DNA of 64,000 nucleotides, taken from contig NC_084808.1 in NCBI RefSeq assembly GCF_963583255.1, forward strand, positions 11,307,501 to 11,371,500, given 5' to 3'. This DNA comes from Pyrus communis (lineage: Eukaryota; Streptophyta; Magnoliopsida; Rosales; Rosaceae). Of the stretch, positions 32,032 through 43,979 are shown piece by piece (the first letter of the stretch is position 1; every line of letters begins with the position of its first letter). A program made the position numbers and the translations under genes. The notes under the pieces are model-generated. The model had not been told where the DNA came from. It saw only the letters and a program-made list of their open reading frames with translations, and did not search any database.

Positions 32032-32541
32032 TTACTTAGAGCCCACGGCATGGAGGGGTATGTCCTTCACGGTATGCTCCTTGAACACTTTCATAATATG
32101 GCTCACTGAATGGGCGGGGATAACGATCCTCCCTGATGGTGGTGTTTTGGTTCCGAACGTCCATGTACATGCTCCCACCACCTTGAAATTGATTGGGTAC
32201 CTGCACCAAAGAAGGTAACAACCTATTAGTTGAAATGGGGATCGGAATTGGGATTGGAGACTTACTAGGATGTTGTGGCATGCCCCTAGAGTAGCCACCC
32301 TCTTGCCAATTTTAGCACAAGGCACAGCCATATTGGATGTTTTTAGGGTAGTGGCATGCTCGTTGTGCTCCAATCCAATTCCTTCCTCGATGGTGATTCT
32401 AGATGAATCCTTCTTGATTTGTGCGGATCCTTTCGGCCCTATGTCCTTATGCACATCTATGACAAAACAAGAATGAACATCATTAGTATCCTTAATAGAT
32501 TCAGAAACTTTAAAATTAATCATATCACCACCAAACTCCAT
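32032..32541 (-). pseudogene. pol: Post-protease pol remnant (E2)
   Basis: It begins in frame after a TGA that ends protease, with LTMEFGGDMINFKV, DVHSCFVIDVHKD and IGLEHNEHATTLK. This fits the stretch between protease and RT in Athila/Tat elements. RT itself is absent. The next sequence on this strand includes TTGGGAGGTAACCCAA near 31966-31984, which I associate with the 3' end of pol in this clade. RT, RNase H and integrase therefore look deleted between these points. Confidence 0.5.
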
Positions 32542-32550
32542 AGTTAAGGC

Positions 32551-34759
32551 TCATTTGGCCACGTCAATCTTGGTGTGGGCTGTTTTCATGAAAGGTCGTC
32601 CAAGTAAGAGTGGCGATGGTGGAGAGTGGGTTGAATCCTCCATGTCAAGCACATAAAAATCTGCAGGAAAAATCAAATGGTCCACCTGCACCAGAACATC
32701 TTCCAAAACTCCTCTCGGGTATGCATTAGATCGATCAGCTAATTGAATAATGACACCATCATTTTTAAGCTCTCCTAGATTCATAGATGCATAAACAGAG
32801 TATGGCATGACATTAATTGATGCACCTAAATCTAGCATAGCATGTTCGAACCTTTTATTACCAATTACGCAAGGGATGGTGAAACTACCTGGATCTTTGC
32901 ATTTAGGTGGTAACTTTCTTTGCAATATGGCAGAGACATTCTCACTTACATGTACCACCTCTTTCTCCCGAATTCGTTTCCTTGTTGTACAAATCTTCTT
33001 CAGAAACTTAGCGTACTTTGGAATTTGCTTTATTGCATCAAGGAGTGGGATATTGACATGCACCTTCCTAAACATCTCTAGGATGTCTTTTTCATCCTCC
33101 TCTACCTTGGCTTGCATAAATCTGCTAGGAAAGGGCACGTTTGGTGGAATCACATTAGAAACAATTGAGTTTGGGCCTACCTTACATTTGTTGGACGGCC
33201 TAGGAGCTTGAAGTGGTTGCGGCAAAGGTTGCTCCACCCTTGCCGTGGCTTTGCCCTTGCTTTCTTCCTCTTTCAGCAACCTTTCATCCTTTTCTTGGCT
33301 TGATTTTGGTGGTTGTGAGGTGGTTCCAACTTCCTTGCCACTTCTCAAGGTAATTGCGTTGGCGGTTTCAAAGCCTCCCTTCGGGTTTGGAATGGTTGAG
33401 CTAGGGAGCTTGCCTTGGTCTCGGAATTGCCCTACAAACTCCGTGATCTGCCCAATTTGCTTCTCCAATTGATCCACCCTCTTATCTTGGTTCTGTATTG
33501 CTTTGGCTTGATTCTCTTGCCCTTGAGACAATTTAGTTAGTAACTTAAGAAGTGTATCATTGTCTAGGGACGTACCTAAAGCATTTGGGGCAGATTGTTG
33601 TGGAGCATGTGTGGGTGCGTATGGCTTGGTGAAGAACCCCGGGGGTTGTTGGAATCCACTTTGTTGGGCATATTGTGGTGCATCTCTCCATCTGAAATTG
33701 GGGTGGTCACACCATCCTTGATTGTAAGTATTGGAGAAAGGATCACCCCTTGGTTGGTTTTGATTCCCATAACCCACGGCATTGGCAGATTCCCACCCTC
33801 CATTCTCAATCGATTGAGGGCATTGATCAGATTGGTGTCCTTGAATGGAGCATACGCCACAAATTGTAGCTCATTGCGCTTTGGGGCCTTCAACAAACTG
33901 CGACAACATAGACGTAAGGTTAGCCATTTGGGATTGTAACTCGGAAATAGAACTTACCTTATTTACATGCTGTGGACGTGGGTGTCTTGTCATCCCTAGG
34001 TGTCTTGTCCACTAGAGCTCCTCCCGCGGATGCATCCAACATTTGCCGTTCAAGTGGTAAAAGACCTTCATAGAAATATTGAAGGAGAAGCTCCTCCTTC
34101 ATTTGATGTTGAGGACATGATGCAACAAGGGCTTTAAAACGCTCGTAGTATGCCGGAAAAGATTCTCTTTGGCTTTGTTGGATTCCGCTAATTTTCTTCC
34201 TCAAGAGAATGACTCTTGAAGTAGGGAAGAACTTCTCCAAGAACGCTCTCTTTATGCTCTCCCAAGAAGTAACGGTCCCAGGTGCCAATTCATAAAGCCA
34301 ATCTTTAGCCTTTTCCACAAGAGAGAATGGAAAAGCTTTCATCTTCAAAATATTCCCATCAACGTTAATGGGTGTCATGCTTGAGCATACAACTTCAAAC
34401 TCCTTCAAATGCTTGTTTGGATCTTCCATGGACAGCCCATGGTACTTGGGAATATGATGCAGCAAGCTTGACTTCAATTCAAACTCATCGGTCTTGCCTT
34501 GGGCCGCCCTAGGATATTGAATGCATAATGGCATGGCATTATCTAATCCCGAAGTAGAAAGCTCCTTGATTGTTCGATTCTCCACCGCCATGACCTGTTC
34601 TTCTTCCTCCACTTCTTCAAATTCAGAAACGGACTCGGAACTTGCACTTGATTCACTAGGTTCTGGGTTCTTCCTCTTACGTCTCAACTCACGCTCAAAA
34701 TCGTTGTCAAAGTCTAAAATATGTTTGTGAACCAGATTAGAACTCCGAGTCATAAACAA
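32551..34759 (-). pseudogene. gag-pro: gag-protease of E2, broken
   Basis: It starts at the ATG at 34759, about 90 bp after the primer site. The first 266 residues include the gag domain (FPFSLVEKAKDWLYELAPG; FLEKFFPTSRVI; SFPAYYERFKALVASCP). A deletion of about 60 bp near 33990, relative to E3, shifts the frame, and a TGA at 33871-33873 lies just before the zinc knuckle (CGVCSIQGHQSDQC). The rest is open as 408 residues with a Pro/Gln-rich linker and protease (FTIPCVIGNKRFEHAMLDLG; LGASINVMPYSVY; LLLGRPFMKTA). The catalytic motif is DLGA. It ends at a TGA shared with E3. Confidence 0.8.
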
Positions 34760-34830
34760 GTACCTAAAACAAGAAACAAAATAACATAAGAATCTGATTT
34801 AATAAGAAAACGAAAATAACAATCCAAAGG

Positions 34831-34848
34831 ATTAGCAAAGTTGCTAAT
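34831..34848 (-). repeat. Stem-loop next to primer site (E2)
   Basis: Same perfect 8-bp inverted repeat (ATTAGCAA / TTGCTAAT) as in E1, directly adjoining the primer site. Confidence 0.7.
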
Positions 34849-34865
34849 CCCCGGCAACGGCGCCA
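34849..34865 (-). other. Primer-binding site of E2 (tRNA-Asp)
   Basis: Minus-strand TGGCGCCGTTGCCGGGG exactly complements the 3' end of plant tRNA-Asp, and 5 bases (AATTT) separate it from the LTR. Confidence 0.9.
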
Positions 34866-34870
34866 AAATT

Positions 34871-37379
34871 TGATGCGAGAATTATACGCACACAAATTAA
34901 ACCCTCTTTTTATCAATTATAGTAAGTATGTAAGTAGGGATCGTTCTGGACCGAGGATTAGAAGGGATTGTTAATCACTTGGATTTGCCTCAAAAACGTA
35001 AAAACACAATATAAAACACTAAACTAGACTCAAAGAATGCAAAACTAAACACTTAAAACACTAAAACAAACCAAAAGACTCAAAACAGCACCAAAACACT
35101 CAAAACTGCCTTAAAAACACAATCTGGGCAGTTTTGAGCACTTTAACTACTTTGGACAAAATTGGGTAATAAATTGATTCAAAACACTTAGAAACACAAA
35201 CTAAGACACTTTCTAACTAAATTGGACACTAAAGTAAAGGGGGATTGAGGTTTTGATGAATTTGAAAACAAAACTTAAAACTTTGTAAAACAAACAGATT
35301 TTAAAACGAATTTGGATTTAATGAATGGAATGAAGGCTAGCTAAGGGGTTCATCTCCACACATGTTATACTTGCATATAAAACGATTTCCAATTGCTTTT
35401 CAAAAAACCATGAATTCTCAACGCCCCAGATTAACCGTGAACTGCACTAATTAACCCTCAGATTTTCCTAACGTTATTGAATTGGATGATTGCATACGAC
35501 AACCCAAAGCATTCCCCACAAGTTCCCTATATGAACTGCATAATAAAGATACAAGCAAGAATCATTAAGTTCTTTGAAAACCATAAGCATTGACGAAGCA
35601 CTCGTTACTATGAACTGCATGAAACTTATGCCAAGAATTTACTTAACGCAATTGAGATCATCAACTTTTACTACTTGTGAATATAAGTTTGTAACGATTA
35701 GGTGAAACTCATTTATATTCTAGCGTCATATTCATGCATGAAAATTAAGCGTGCACTCTCAATAAACATACATAAATAAGTGTAATTCACATAGATAAGT
35801 AAATTGAATTCACAACTTATGAAACGCAATTAGAAGTAATCAAATCATATTGCAAGCATAAACATGTATTTCGAATCCCCCCTTAGCCAAGGGGGGTTTA
35901 GTTCCTCATACGTACAAAACAAAAAGAATTTAAATTAAACATTAAAATCAAAGGAAAAGAAACACCTAAACATTCCAACAACTCAAACTTGAATTGTATG
36001 AACGTTTAGGCCCTCTTCTCTCCCTCTTTGTTGCAGCATAAGGTCTAAGGTGAGTTTTGGGGATTATGGATGATGTAGAATGATAGGTTTAGTGGAATGG
36101 TGAAGGAAGGTTTGTATATATGCTGGAATTTGGAATGAAGGCACGGCAATGATGTGTGGAATGGAGTGAATGGATGAATTTCTGTGGTGAATGGGAATTG
36201 GATGGTTTGCACGGCTTAAAGTAGATTGTTGTTGATGTGAATTTCTGTATGAATGAATCCCCCCCTTGTGGCTGCAATGGATGTTTATTTATAGGTGGAT
36301 GAATGATTAAAAGAGGGAATATGACAGCTAGGTTGTTGGTGGAAAGCTGGAAATGGGATGGGAGTGCATGTGGGTGAATATGTGGCTGCCATCATGAAGG
36401 AAATGCATGTGAAAAACAGCTAGGAAAGAATGATTAAAGAGGGAATGCATGTGCAATGACAACTAGGTTGGTTATGTGTGTGGAATGGCTGGAATGAACA
36501 TGAAATGCACGGCACAAAGGGTTGTGTTGGTGTGAATGGCTGAATGTGGTGTAATGATGAAGGAATAATGTCATGGTGGCTGCAATGATGAAGTGGACAA
36601 CCTGGAAATGCAAGGGGAATGCATGTGCACGGTTTTGGGAGAAAATGGGAGTGCATGTGGCTGCAATGGATTAAAGGGTGAATCCATGTGCAATGATGAA
36701 GTGGGATGGCTGAAATTGTAAGGGGAATGCATATGGAATGCCAGATAGGTTATGATGATGAATGCATGTGGATTAGGTTGGAAAGTGGTGGGTTATGCAC
36801 GGCAAGGGTAGGAATGGGTCTTTTGTTGATGATTGTGTTGGTGATGAATGTGGAGTGGCTGGAATGCAAAGGGAATGCACGGATTAGAGGATTTGTGTTA
36901 GGTGATGGGTGCATGTGTTGAATTGGTGGTGCAATGATGAAAGAATAAGTGCATGTGGCTGAATGCAAAGGGAATGCAAAGTGAATGAATAATGAAATGG
37001 GAAAGCATGTGCAAGGTTGTAGTTTAGGGTGTTTGAGTGAATGACTGAGATGGTTTCTAGGGTGAATGGTGTGTACAGTTTTTGGGAGAGAATGTGTGTT
37101 GGATGCATGGCAAGGTGTTAGAATGGGCTAGGCCCTTTGTTTTATGTCCTAGAGTGCATACAAGGCCTTCAATTTCGTCCAACACTTTGGCTCCAAGCAT
37201 AAGCTATCCATCCTTAGCCCAAAAGTGCTCCAAAAGGGTCCAAAATGCATCTTTTTGCTTCCTTAGCCATATGAACCTAAAAACACACGAAAATGACTTA
37301 AACTACTAAAATTACTAAGTACTAGCAACATAAATGCAAGAAAACAAGCAAACTAAGACGCATAAATATGCTCCTATCA
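34871..37379 (-). repeat. 5' LTR of E2 (2509 bp)
   Basis: Right-hand copy of 25591-28100 with scattered substitutions. TATA box at 36286-36294, stem-loop at 35965-36010, CATGCA array mainly at 36365-37105. Confidence 0.94.
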
Positions 37380-37384
37380 GCGGC
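37380..37384. repeat. Target-site duplication of E2, right (GCGGC)
   Basis: Exact copy of 25586-25590. E0 resumes after it. Confidence 0.93.
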
Positions 37385-38326
37385 AGTTAGTGAACTCTCA
37401 CGAGCAATGGAAAAAGTCTTTGGCTTTTTCTTAATCGGCATCTCTTGAGCAGGCGAAGAAGGTCTCTTTTTCCCACCTTCACTTACAGCGGGTTCCATAA
37501 CGGCGATCAGACAAGGTAATGCCTCCGCCTTGATCCGCTTTATCTCTTCTCTTGTGGGCAGCTCACCTTTCTCACGACAAAGAGAACTAAGTTACCAACG
37601 CCACTCACGATACTCGGAAGGGATACCAAAGTGAAATGCACTTTCTTCATGTCTGGAGAAGTCTTAGGAGTTGAGCCAAATTTTGAATCTACAAAAGCAG
37701 CGAGAGAAAATCAGAAAATTAAAAAGCAGCTTAGCATAAATAGAAAGCAGCCGAGAGATCAAGCAGCCTACTTACCAGATATGAAGACCACTAGAACATA
37801 CTGCTCGGGGGAAAAATCAGACTCCTACCTCCACTTATCTCCAAAGTCTCCTTGGCCCAGTCAAGATCTCCCTTGCTCGAATGATCGAAAAGCCTATGGC
37901 GAGATCGCAGCTGCCCAACTCCCTCGATGTAGCCTGTGTTAAAGAAGTACCAAAATTCGTTGACGGTTAGATCGAAGTCAAATAATTGGCTTAGATTGAG
38001 GAATCCCACCATCACACGGACTGCATTCAGAGAACATTGAGCGAGGGCACATCTCATGGAGTAGAGCATTTCTTGGAAGAAATACGGCATAGGAAAGGTA
38101 AATCCTAACACAAAATAGTAGGAGTGGAACTTGACGGATCTCCGGACCCCACCACACGCACTCCTGTTGGAATAACATGCCTATATGCCTTAAGGAAATC
38201 TCTAAACAAGTCATCGGAGTTAATTTTGAAGTGAGCAACCTTGAAGTAGCCAACCTTGCTCCAAGACCTGCCTTGACAATCCAACAGCGGTACACCATCA
38301 TCATTCTTATGGATCGAGGAAGACAT
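37385..38326 (-). pseudogene. Antisense ORF of E0, 5' part (gypsy-type transposon domain)
   Basis: The minus-strand ATG at 38326 opens MSSSIHKNDDGVPLLDC. After a frame change the segment 37791-38111 reads VLGFTFPMPYFFQEMLYSM, LAQCSLNAVRVMVGFLNL and FDLTVNEFWYFFNTGYIEG. These resemble the 'putative gypsy type transposon' domain family (Transposase_28 in Pfam) found in antisense ORFs of Tat elements. A Lys-rich, possibly nuclear segment (GGKKRPSSPAQEM; KKKPKTFSIA) follows and joins 25590 across E2. The function of the family is unknown; the link is from memory of its patterns. Confidence 0.6.
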
Positions 38327-39199
38327 GCTTAAGGGAATTCTACAAAGACGCGAAGAAAATTCGTTAAATGACTACATGGCACAATAAGCCCCACGGCCCA
38401 ATAACTCTCGGCCTCTTTCTCCCTCCTATACCAGATTGCGCCTGAGCCCCGCTAAAAAAAAGAAAAAAAGAAAAAGAAACAATTTCTTGGCCCAAGTTGT
38501 AGAAGTCCAGCAACCATGCCAGGCCCCGCAGCCTGACCTGACATCTTCTTGGCCAGTAGGCCTCATGGCCCAAACCAAATGGAAGGAGGCTGATGCCCTA
38601 TGCTCTCTCTCTCCCTTTCTTGCATAGGCCAAACCCCAATCCAACTCACAAGCCTAGCCCATGCCAGGTCTAATCCAACGTCCCAGTGCCCAGCTCTCTG
38701 GCCTGAGCCAGCCACACGCTAAAGCCCAAGGCTCGTGCCCCCAGCCTTCGGTCCTAGCCAAGCCATCGTCGTGGCTTCTACAAGCCCTTTTTCATGCATC
38801 CTCAACCTCCATCGAGCCAAATTTCAAGCCCCGAGGCTCCCAAAAAAATTAAGAAGGCAAGGAAAATTAATTTTTTCTTACCTTGAAGCGGTGTGAAGAG
38901 ATGATCCTTTGCACGGGCAAGATGTAGAAGATTGCTAGGGGAGGGGAAAGAAATATCCTTTAAGCTTTCTCTCTCTTGTAGGGAAAAATAAATCACTCTC
39001 CAAAGTTAATTTAATAATCTACTCAAGGTAGACTTAAATAGGTTTTGAGAGATTTATTTCCCTTTCCTAGAATGATCTAATTTCCAATTACAGAGGGAAT
39101 CAACATGAAAATAGGAAACAATCCAATGTTTCCCAAAGCAAGAAGATCTCTATACCTACTGCCCTTTTCTACGAGTAGCCCAACATGTGTGGGTTCATT
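38327..39199. other. E0 3' region before the 3' LTR
   Basis: Contains GGCCCA/AGCCCA-rich DNA (38390-38800) like the E0 leader, an A/G-rich run (38454-38480) and an AT-rich part. GTGTGGGTTCATT just before 39200 is a weak purine-tract candidate resembling that of E1. No gene seen. Confidence 0.45.
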
Positions 39200-39670
39200 T
39201 GTGGAGCCAAAAATAATCAAGAAAAATATGGAGGCGACACATGGATTCTTGGGTGAAAAAGACAAGATTACCCTCAAGGCACATCAGGATTTCTCCTTGC
39301 AAGCAACAGATAATCATCCCTCAATCAAGGTCAAAAAGTGATCAAAATAAGTATTAATTCAAAACCTATTTCATCAACCCTCATCAAATCTTCCCTACAA
39401 TGTACGTCCCAAATTATTTCTTTCAAATTATAATAATTAGCTAATTAATTGATTTATTACTCAATTAAATTATTAATTAGCTAATTGATGGTGATAACCA
39501 AAAAATACCAAAGGTGGCCGGTTCCCACTTCTCCAAAGGGGCCGGCCCTTAAATACCACCTCATTTTCTCCAAAACCTAATTCCAACTCTCTTGCAAAAT
39601 TCTCCAAATTCTCTAAACACTTTTCCTTCAAAATTCTAACTTTGGCATCGGAGGTTCATTTGTTGGTGCA
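39200..39670 (+). repeat. 3' LTR of E0
   Basis: Matches 7363-7861 from TGTGGAGC onward, with one copy of the 40-bp unit that is doubled in the 5' LTR. Similarity fades after TTTGGCATCGGAGG near 39650, and the true end may lie as far as 39710. Confidence 0.58.
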
Positions 39671-39710
39671 TTTTTGTCCAAGAATAAGAAGGAAGAAATT
39701 TGTATCCACA

Positions 39711-40329
39711 ATACGTATGAGGTTAGCCAGTTTTTTGCTAACGATAAGGGACCTATAATTCTTACCCCCCCCCCCCCCCCAAACTTTATAATTTGTCAAA
39801 TTTTCATATTTCGTTGATTTTTTTTTCTTTTTTCTTTTTTTTTTTGGCTGACAATTTTGGAATTTTTGCATATTTTATCTTGTTTTATTTTTACGAGCAT
39901 TTTGGTGTAAACAAAAATACAAATTTCGATGATACATACTGTGAATTATCTAATTGGATGTCAAGAAGGCATTTGGATTTTTCTTAGTGTTAAAATTGAT
40001 TAAAATAGACTTGAGCCGTTTGATTTAAAAAATAACCGATGAAAAAAAAAAGCTTGAAATTGACAATTCGATTACATCCTAAACCAAATATCCCAAAATC
40101 TCAAAATTCCATCCTAAACCAAATATCCCAAAATCTCAAAATTCCCACCCCATAATACATCCCTTGGAGAGGTATTAGGCCCAAATTTTAGGGTTTTTTC
40201 CCCACTCACTTAAACACAGATGAAGACGCAACTGCAGATGCCAAGGAGAAATCCAAGAAATCCTAAATCACATGGTGTGTTAAACTCAGTTAATTAAAAT
40301 GGTAGGTTATATATATGTAATAGCTTCGT
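39711..40329. other. Spacer between E0 and the copia remnant
   Basis: AT-rich, with a C run (39764-39780), a T/C-rich run (39817-39845) and a perfect 35-bp tandem duplication at 40076-40110 and 40111-40145 (unit starts ATCCTAAACCAAATATCCC). No coding signal recognised. Confidence 0.5.
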
Positions 40330-41029
40330 ATGATCCATATTTTTATGCTTGGTGTTGTCTCCTTTGATATAACCCTTCTTGAGTTGTTCGATGCATGCTG
40401 CGTTGTCTTCAAAGATCGTCATCGGGACATCAACGGCGGGATAAAGATCGCAGGAACTTCAAATATGGCCCACTACTGCTCTCAACAAAAAGCATTCTCG
40501 AGTTGCTTCATGTAAGGCGAGAATTTCAGCATGGTTAGACGAAGTGGCAACCAAGGTCTATTTAGTTGACCTCAAGAAATTGTGGTGCCTCCAACGGTAA
40601 AGGCATAACCCGTTTAAGAATGCGCCTTGTGCGAATCAAATAAGTATTTTGCGTCAGCATAACCAACAAGGCTAGAATCGACTTGAGAAGCGGAAGGTGC
40701 AGCATCACCCGAGGATTCGTAGGGATAGAACAAGCCCAAATCCGTAGTACCTTAAGGTAACAAAAGATGTCTTTCACGCAAGTCCAGTGTCTGCCTGTAG
40801 GTGCATTACTGTATCTTGCGAAAAGATTAACAGTGAAGGAGATGTCGAGTCTAGTGCATTGAGCTAAGTACAATAAAGCGCCTATCACACTTAGATAAGG
40901 AACTTCAGGCTCTAAACTCTCTTGATCATCCTCCTTTAGACGGAAGGGATCTCGTTTTGCATCTAGCGATCGAACGATCATAGGAGTACTCGAACGCTTT
41001 GCTTTATCCTCATTAAAGCGGCGTAACAC
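40330..41029 (-). pseudogene. pol: RNase H of copia element
   Basis: Read on the minus strand: VPYLSVIGALLYLAQCTRLDI and FARYSNAPTGRHWTCVKDIF, typical of the RT-RNase H link in Ty1/copia. With frame changes it continues into the RNase H core (VATSSNHAEI-like and EDNAACIEQLKKGYI-like sequence) at about 40330-40560. It breaks off before the expected end. Confidence 0.7.
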
Positions 41030-41047
41030 CTTCTAGGTGCAGTTCAA

Positions 41048-42340
41048 TTAATGTACTAAGATTCCATCCAAACGATGCTCTATCTCAAGATCGAGACAGT
41101 ATCGAGTCTTACCTAGATCTTTCATCTCAAATTCTGACTTCAGGCGCGTGGTAGTTCTCGTGAGCTCTTTAGGAGGTCCGATGAGATTCATGTCATCGAC
41201 ATATACTGCAACAATTGCAAATCCGAAATGTGACTTCTTAATGAACACACAAGGGCATAGTTCATTGTTCACAAATCTTTGACTAGTAAAATACTCACTC
41301 AACATGATCTCACTCAAACGGTTATACCACATTCTTCCGCATTGCTTCAAACCGTAGAATGAACGCCTCAGCCGAATTGAGAGCGTGTTCCGGGGTTTGG
41401 AAATATTTGAACCAATCAATGTAAGTCCTTCGGGAACTTTCATATAAATTTCCATATCAAGATCCCCATAGAGATGCACAGTTACTACATCCATCAACTA
41501 CATAACGGGTGAATAAGTTTCGTCATAGTCAATCCCAGGGCGTTGTGAGAAGCCTTGTGTAACAAGACGAGCTTTGTAACGCACAATTTTGTTCTTCTTA
41601 TTACGCTTCTGAATGAAAACCCACTTGTAGCCAACTGGCTTCACATGTTGAGAAGTAGGAGCTACAAGTCTAAACACCTTATGTTTCGCAAGCGAATCGA
41701 GTTCGACTTGGATTGCTTGTTTCAAGTTTGAACAATCAGTTATACGTCGACATTTATGAATGAAACACGATTCCATGGCATCGCTTAACATGATTTCAGT
41801 AGCTACTGCAAATGCTAATGCATTGTCGACAATCATTTCATTTCTACGCCATACATCATCTAAGCTAGCATAATAGACCGAAATCTCACGATTCTCGAGA
41901 GGAGGATTCATCTCTTTAAGGACGCTTCCATAATCTAGAATTTCCCCATGAGTTGGATAGAATGAGTAAGCGATAGTCAGATTCACGGTAGGCTCTTTGG
42001 GACCTTGTGTTGTGGATTTCCTCTTCCAAGGATGTGAATCCTTTGAACCAAAGGGTCTGCCACACTTTTGTGTAGGGGCAAATGATTGACTAGCCGCTAA
42101 TGTACTTAGATCACCAAGATTGGCGTCCTGGATCTCCAGGAGGGAAGTTCGTTGTACATTCGGTACATCCATCTTTGCAGGCGTATTCGTAGCTGGAATA
42201 TGTGATCTTGTCACGCATGCTAGATTGGTGAAAGCATCTCGCATGCTTTGAGCTATGTTCTGGAGATGTAATATGCATTGCACTTCAGTTTCAGATCGAG
42301 CGGTCCGGGAATCTAAATGAGACAAAGTGGGGTTATCCAC
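41048..42340 (-). pseudogene. pol: Reverse transcriptase of copia element
   Basis: The N-terminal part (41498-42340) ends with VGYKWVFIQKRNKKNKIVRY and LVTQGFSQRPGIDYDETYSP. After a TAG and an apparent deletion of roughly 20 codons it resumes MDVVTVHLYGDLDMEIYMKV, RRSFYGLKQCGRMWYNRL and the catalytic IVAVYVDDMNLIG, then FEMKDLGKTRYCL. YVDD is intact. The deletion removes a strand of the RT fold. Confidence 0.8.
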
Positions 42341-42509
42341 AATAATTCGCGTCGTTCTTCGGAATGTTGACCTTCTTATCTCTCGCTAATGAAGGGACTG
42401 TCTCATAGAAGTGACAATCTGCGAAATGAGTGGTAAATAAATCGCCTGTCAAAGCTTCTAAGTAACAAATAATCGAAGGAGAATCATATCCGACATAGAT
42501 TCCCATCCT

Positions 42510-43139
42510 TCACTGAGGCCCTATTTTTGTATGTAAGGGCGGCGAGATCGGCACATATACCGCACAACCAAAAACGTGTAGATGCGATATGTTGGGTTCG
42601 TATCCGGTAACCAGTTGAAGGGCACTAAATGGTTGTGCCGCAATAGGCCTCAGGCGGACCAACTTTGTTGCGTGCAATATTGCATGGCCCCAAGCAGCAA
42701 TCGGGTGATTGGTACGTAGGACCAACGATCAAGCAATCATTTGTAAGCGCTTAATGAAAGCCTCTGCCAGGCCATTCTAGGTGTGAACATGGGGTACGAG
42801 ATGTTCAACTTCAACCCCGATCGACATGCAATAGTCATTAAAAGTTTTAGATGTGAATTCTCCAGCATTATCTAATTGAATAGATTTGATTGGATAATCA
42901 GGATGGTGAGTCCTGAGCTTGATAACATAAGCCAACAGTTTAGAGAATGCAGCGTTTCTTGTGGACAATAAGCACACATCTGGCCAACGTGCGGAAGCGT
43001 CAACCAAAATCATAAAGTATCTAAATGGTCCGCAGGGAAGGTGAATTGGTCCACAAATGTCCCCCTGAATCCGTTGTAGAAAAATAGGTGGACTCCAACG
43101 AATCTTGTCATAAGAAGGCGTAGTAATAAGCTTTCCCAT
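42510..43139 (-). pseudogene. pol: Integrase core of copia element
   Basis: Segment 42777-43139 reads IQGDICGPIHLPCGPFRYFM, VDASARWPDVCLLS and IKSIQLDNAGEFTSKTFNDY, with the D and D of the triad. After a TAG the segment 42510-42725 has AAWGHAILHATKLVRLRP and PFSALQLVTGYEPNISHLHV, FGCAVYVPI, the usual sequence downstream of the catalytic Glu. Confidence 0.78.
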
Positions 43140-43730
43140 GGAACATGTTTCACATGCGATTCCTTGGATCGATCCTAAACTTCAGGTTAGTGGATACCCG
43201 GTTAGTGGATACCCGTGTGATGATTTAAGGATAGGACGCATCGTTATTCATCTAGGATGTCCCAAACGATCATGCCAAAGTGTAATTACATGCGCGATCC
43301 TAGTAGTAGGGCAGGCCACATAGTAGCATTCTATGGGGCGTACAGTCGTAGTATACAGACCACTCAAGATACGTTCCATCTTCTCTAGAATATGCTTCTG
43401 ACCATATTTGTAGGAAGTTATGCACAGAAATTCAACTCCGTTTCCTACGTGGGTTTCAGCGTGGTAATTGTTATCTCTAATGTCCTTGAAACTTAACAAC
43501 ATTCTTCTAGAACATGGAGAATAGAGTGCCTCAGCAATGGTCAAGATTATACCATTGGACAACATTATATGTGCCTTACCGTCTCCTTCTATCAGGTTAG
43601 ATGGGCCTAAGAGCCTGAGAGGGTTGTCAGAGGTGCATTCTTAGGTATGAAGTTAGTGAAATAGATTTGTTCACGCAAAACGGTGTGCGTGGTTGGACTA
43701 TCTGCCAAACAACTAACTTCCCTACTAGGT
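43140..43730 (-). pseudogene. pol: Protease and pre-integrase of copia element
   Basis: A DSPTTHT protease-like active site is read near 43690-43710 on the minus strand. The segment 43248-43565 has LTIAEALYSPCSRRMLLSFK and the pre-integrase end ITLWHDRLGHPR, whose His residues are zinc ligands. Stops lie between these parts. Confidence 0.65.
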
Positions 43731-43979
43731 ATACCTAGAATGAAAAATTAATTTGAATCATTCACATGCATAAAAGTTCTAAAAAAGAATATCAATTCAA
43801 AATCATTTCATTTATTCAGAGATGGCAATTAATTAAAACTTAATATCCAAAAACAAATCACCAACAAATAATCCAAACATAAAGGAAAATTGTTCAAAAA
43901 TCAACCAAAAACAAAGGGGGGTTCAGCCACTAGGTAGAATTCAACCCCATTGTGCAATTTTAACTAACTAAAATTGCTT

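Larger units (their letters stand above)
25591..37379 (-). mobile_element. Element E2: non-autonomous Athila-type LTR element
   Basis: Complete minus-strand element of 11,789 bp with a perfect target duplication, LTRs at 25591-28100 and 34871-37379, a tRNA-Asp primer site and a purine tract. It encodes gag and protease (32551-34759, broken) and no RT, RNase H or integrase. It carries the family's antisense ORF at 31274-31876, here damaged. LTR differences look more numerous than in E1 or E3, so it is probably an older insertion. It disrupts the antisense ORF of E0. Confidence 0.92.
7363..39710 (+). mobile_element. Element E0: Tat-type Ty3/gypsy element, interrupted by E1 and E2
   Basis: Matching LTRs lie at 7363 and 39200, enclosing gag, protease, RT, RNase H plus a second RNase H, integrase, and a 3' region with a minus-strand ORF. 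The extra RNase H after the usual one and the antisense 3' ORF are marks of the Tat lineage. Without E1 (about 9.2 kb) and E2 (about 11.8 kb) the element is about 11 kb. Coding regions contain many stops and frame changes, so it is old. The left edge rests on shared LTR sequence starting TGTGGAGC. The right edge is uncertain: ending at 39710 gives flanks ATACA and ATACG, a 4-of-5 match. Confidence 0.7.

Noticed and set aside
31970..32218. Plus-strand ORF shared by E2 and E3 (also 55099-55344)
   Set aside because: The minus strand is equally open and fits a pol remnant; no motif on the plus strand.
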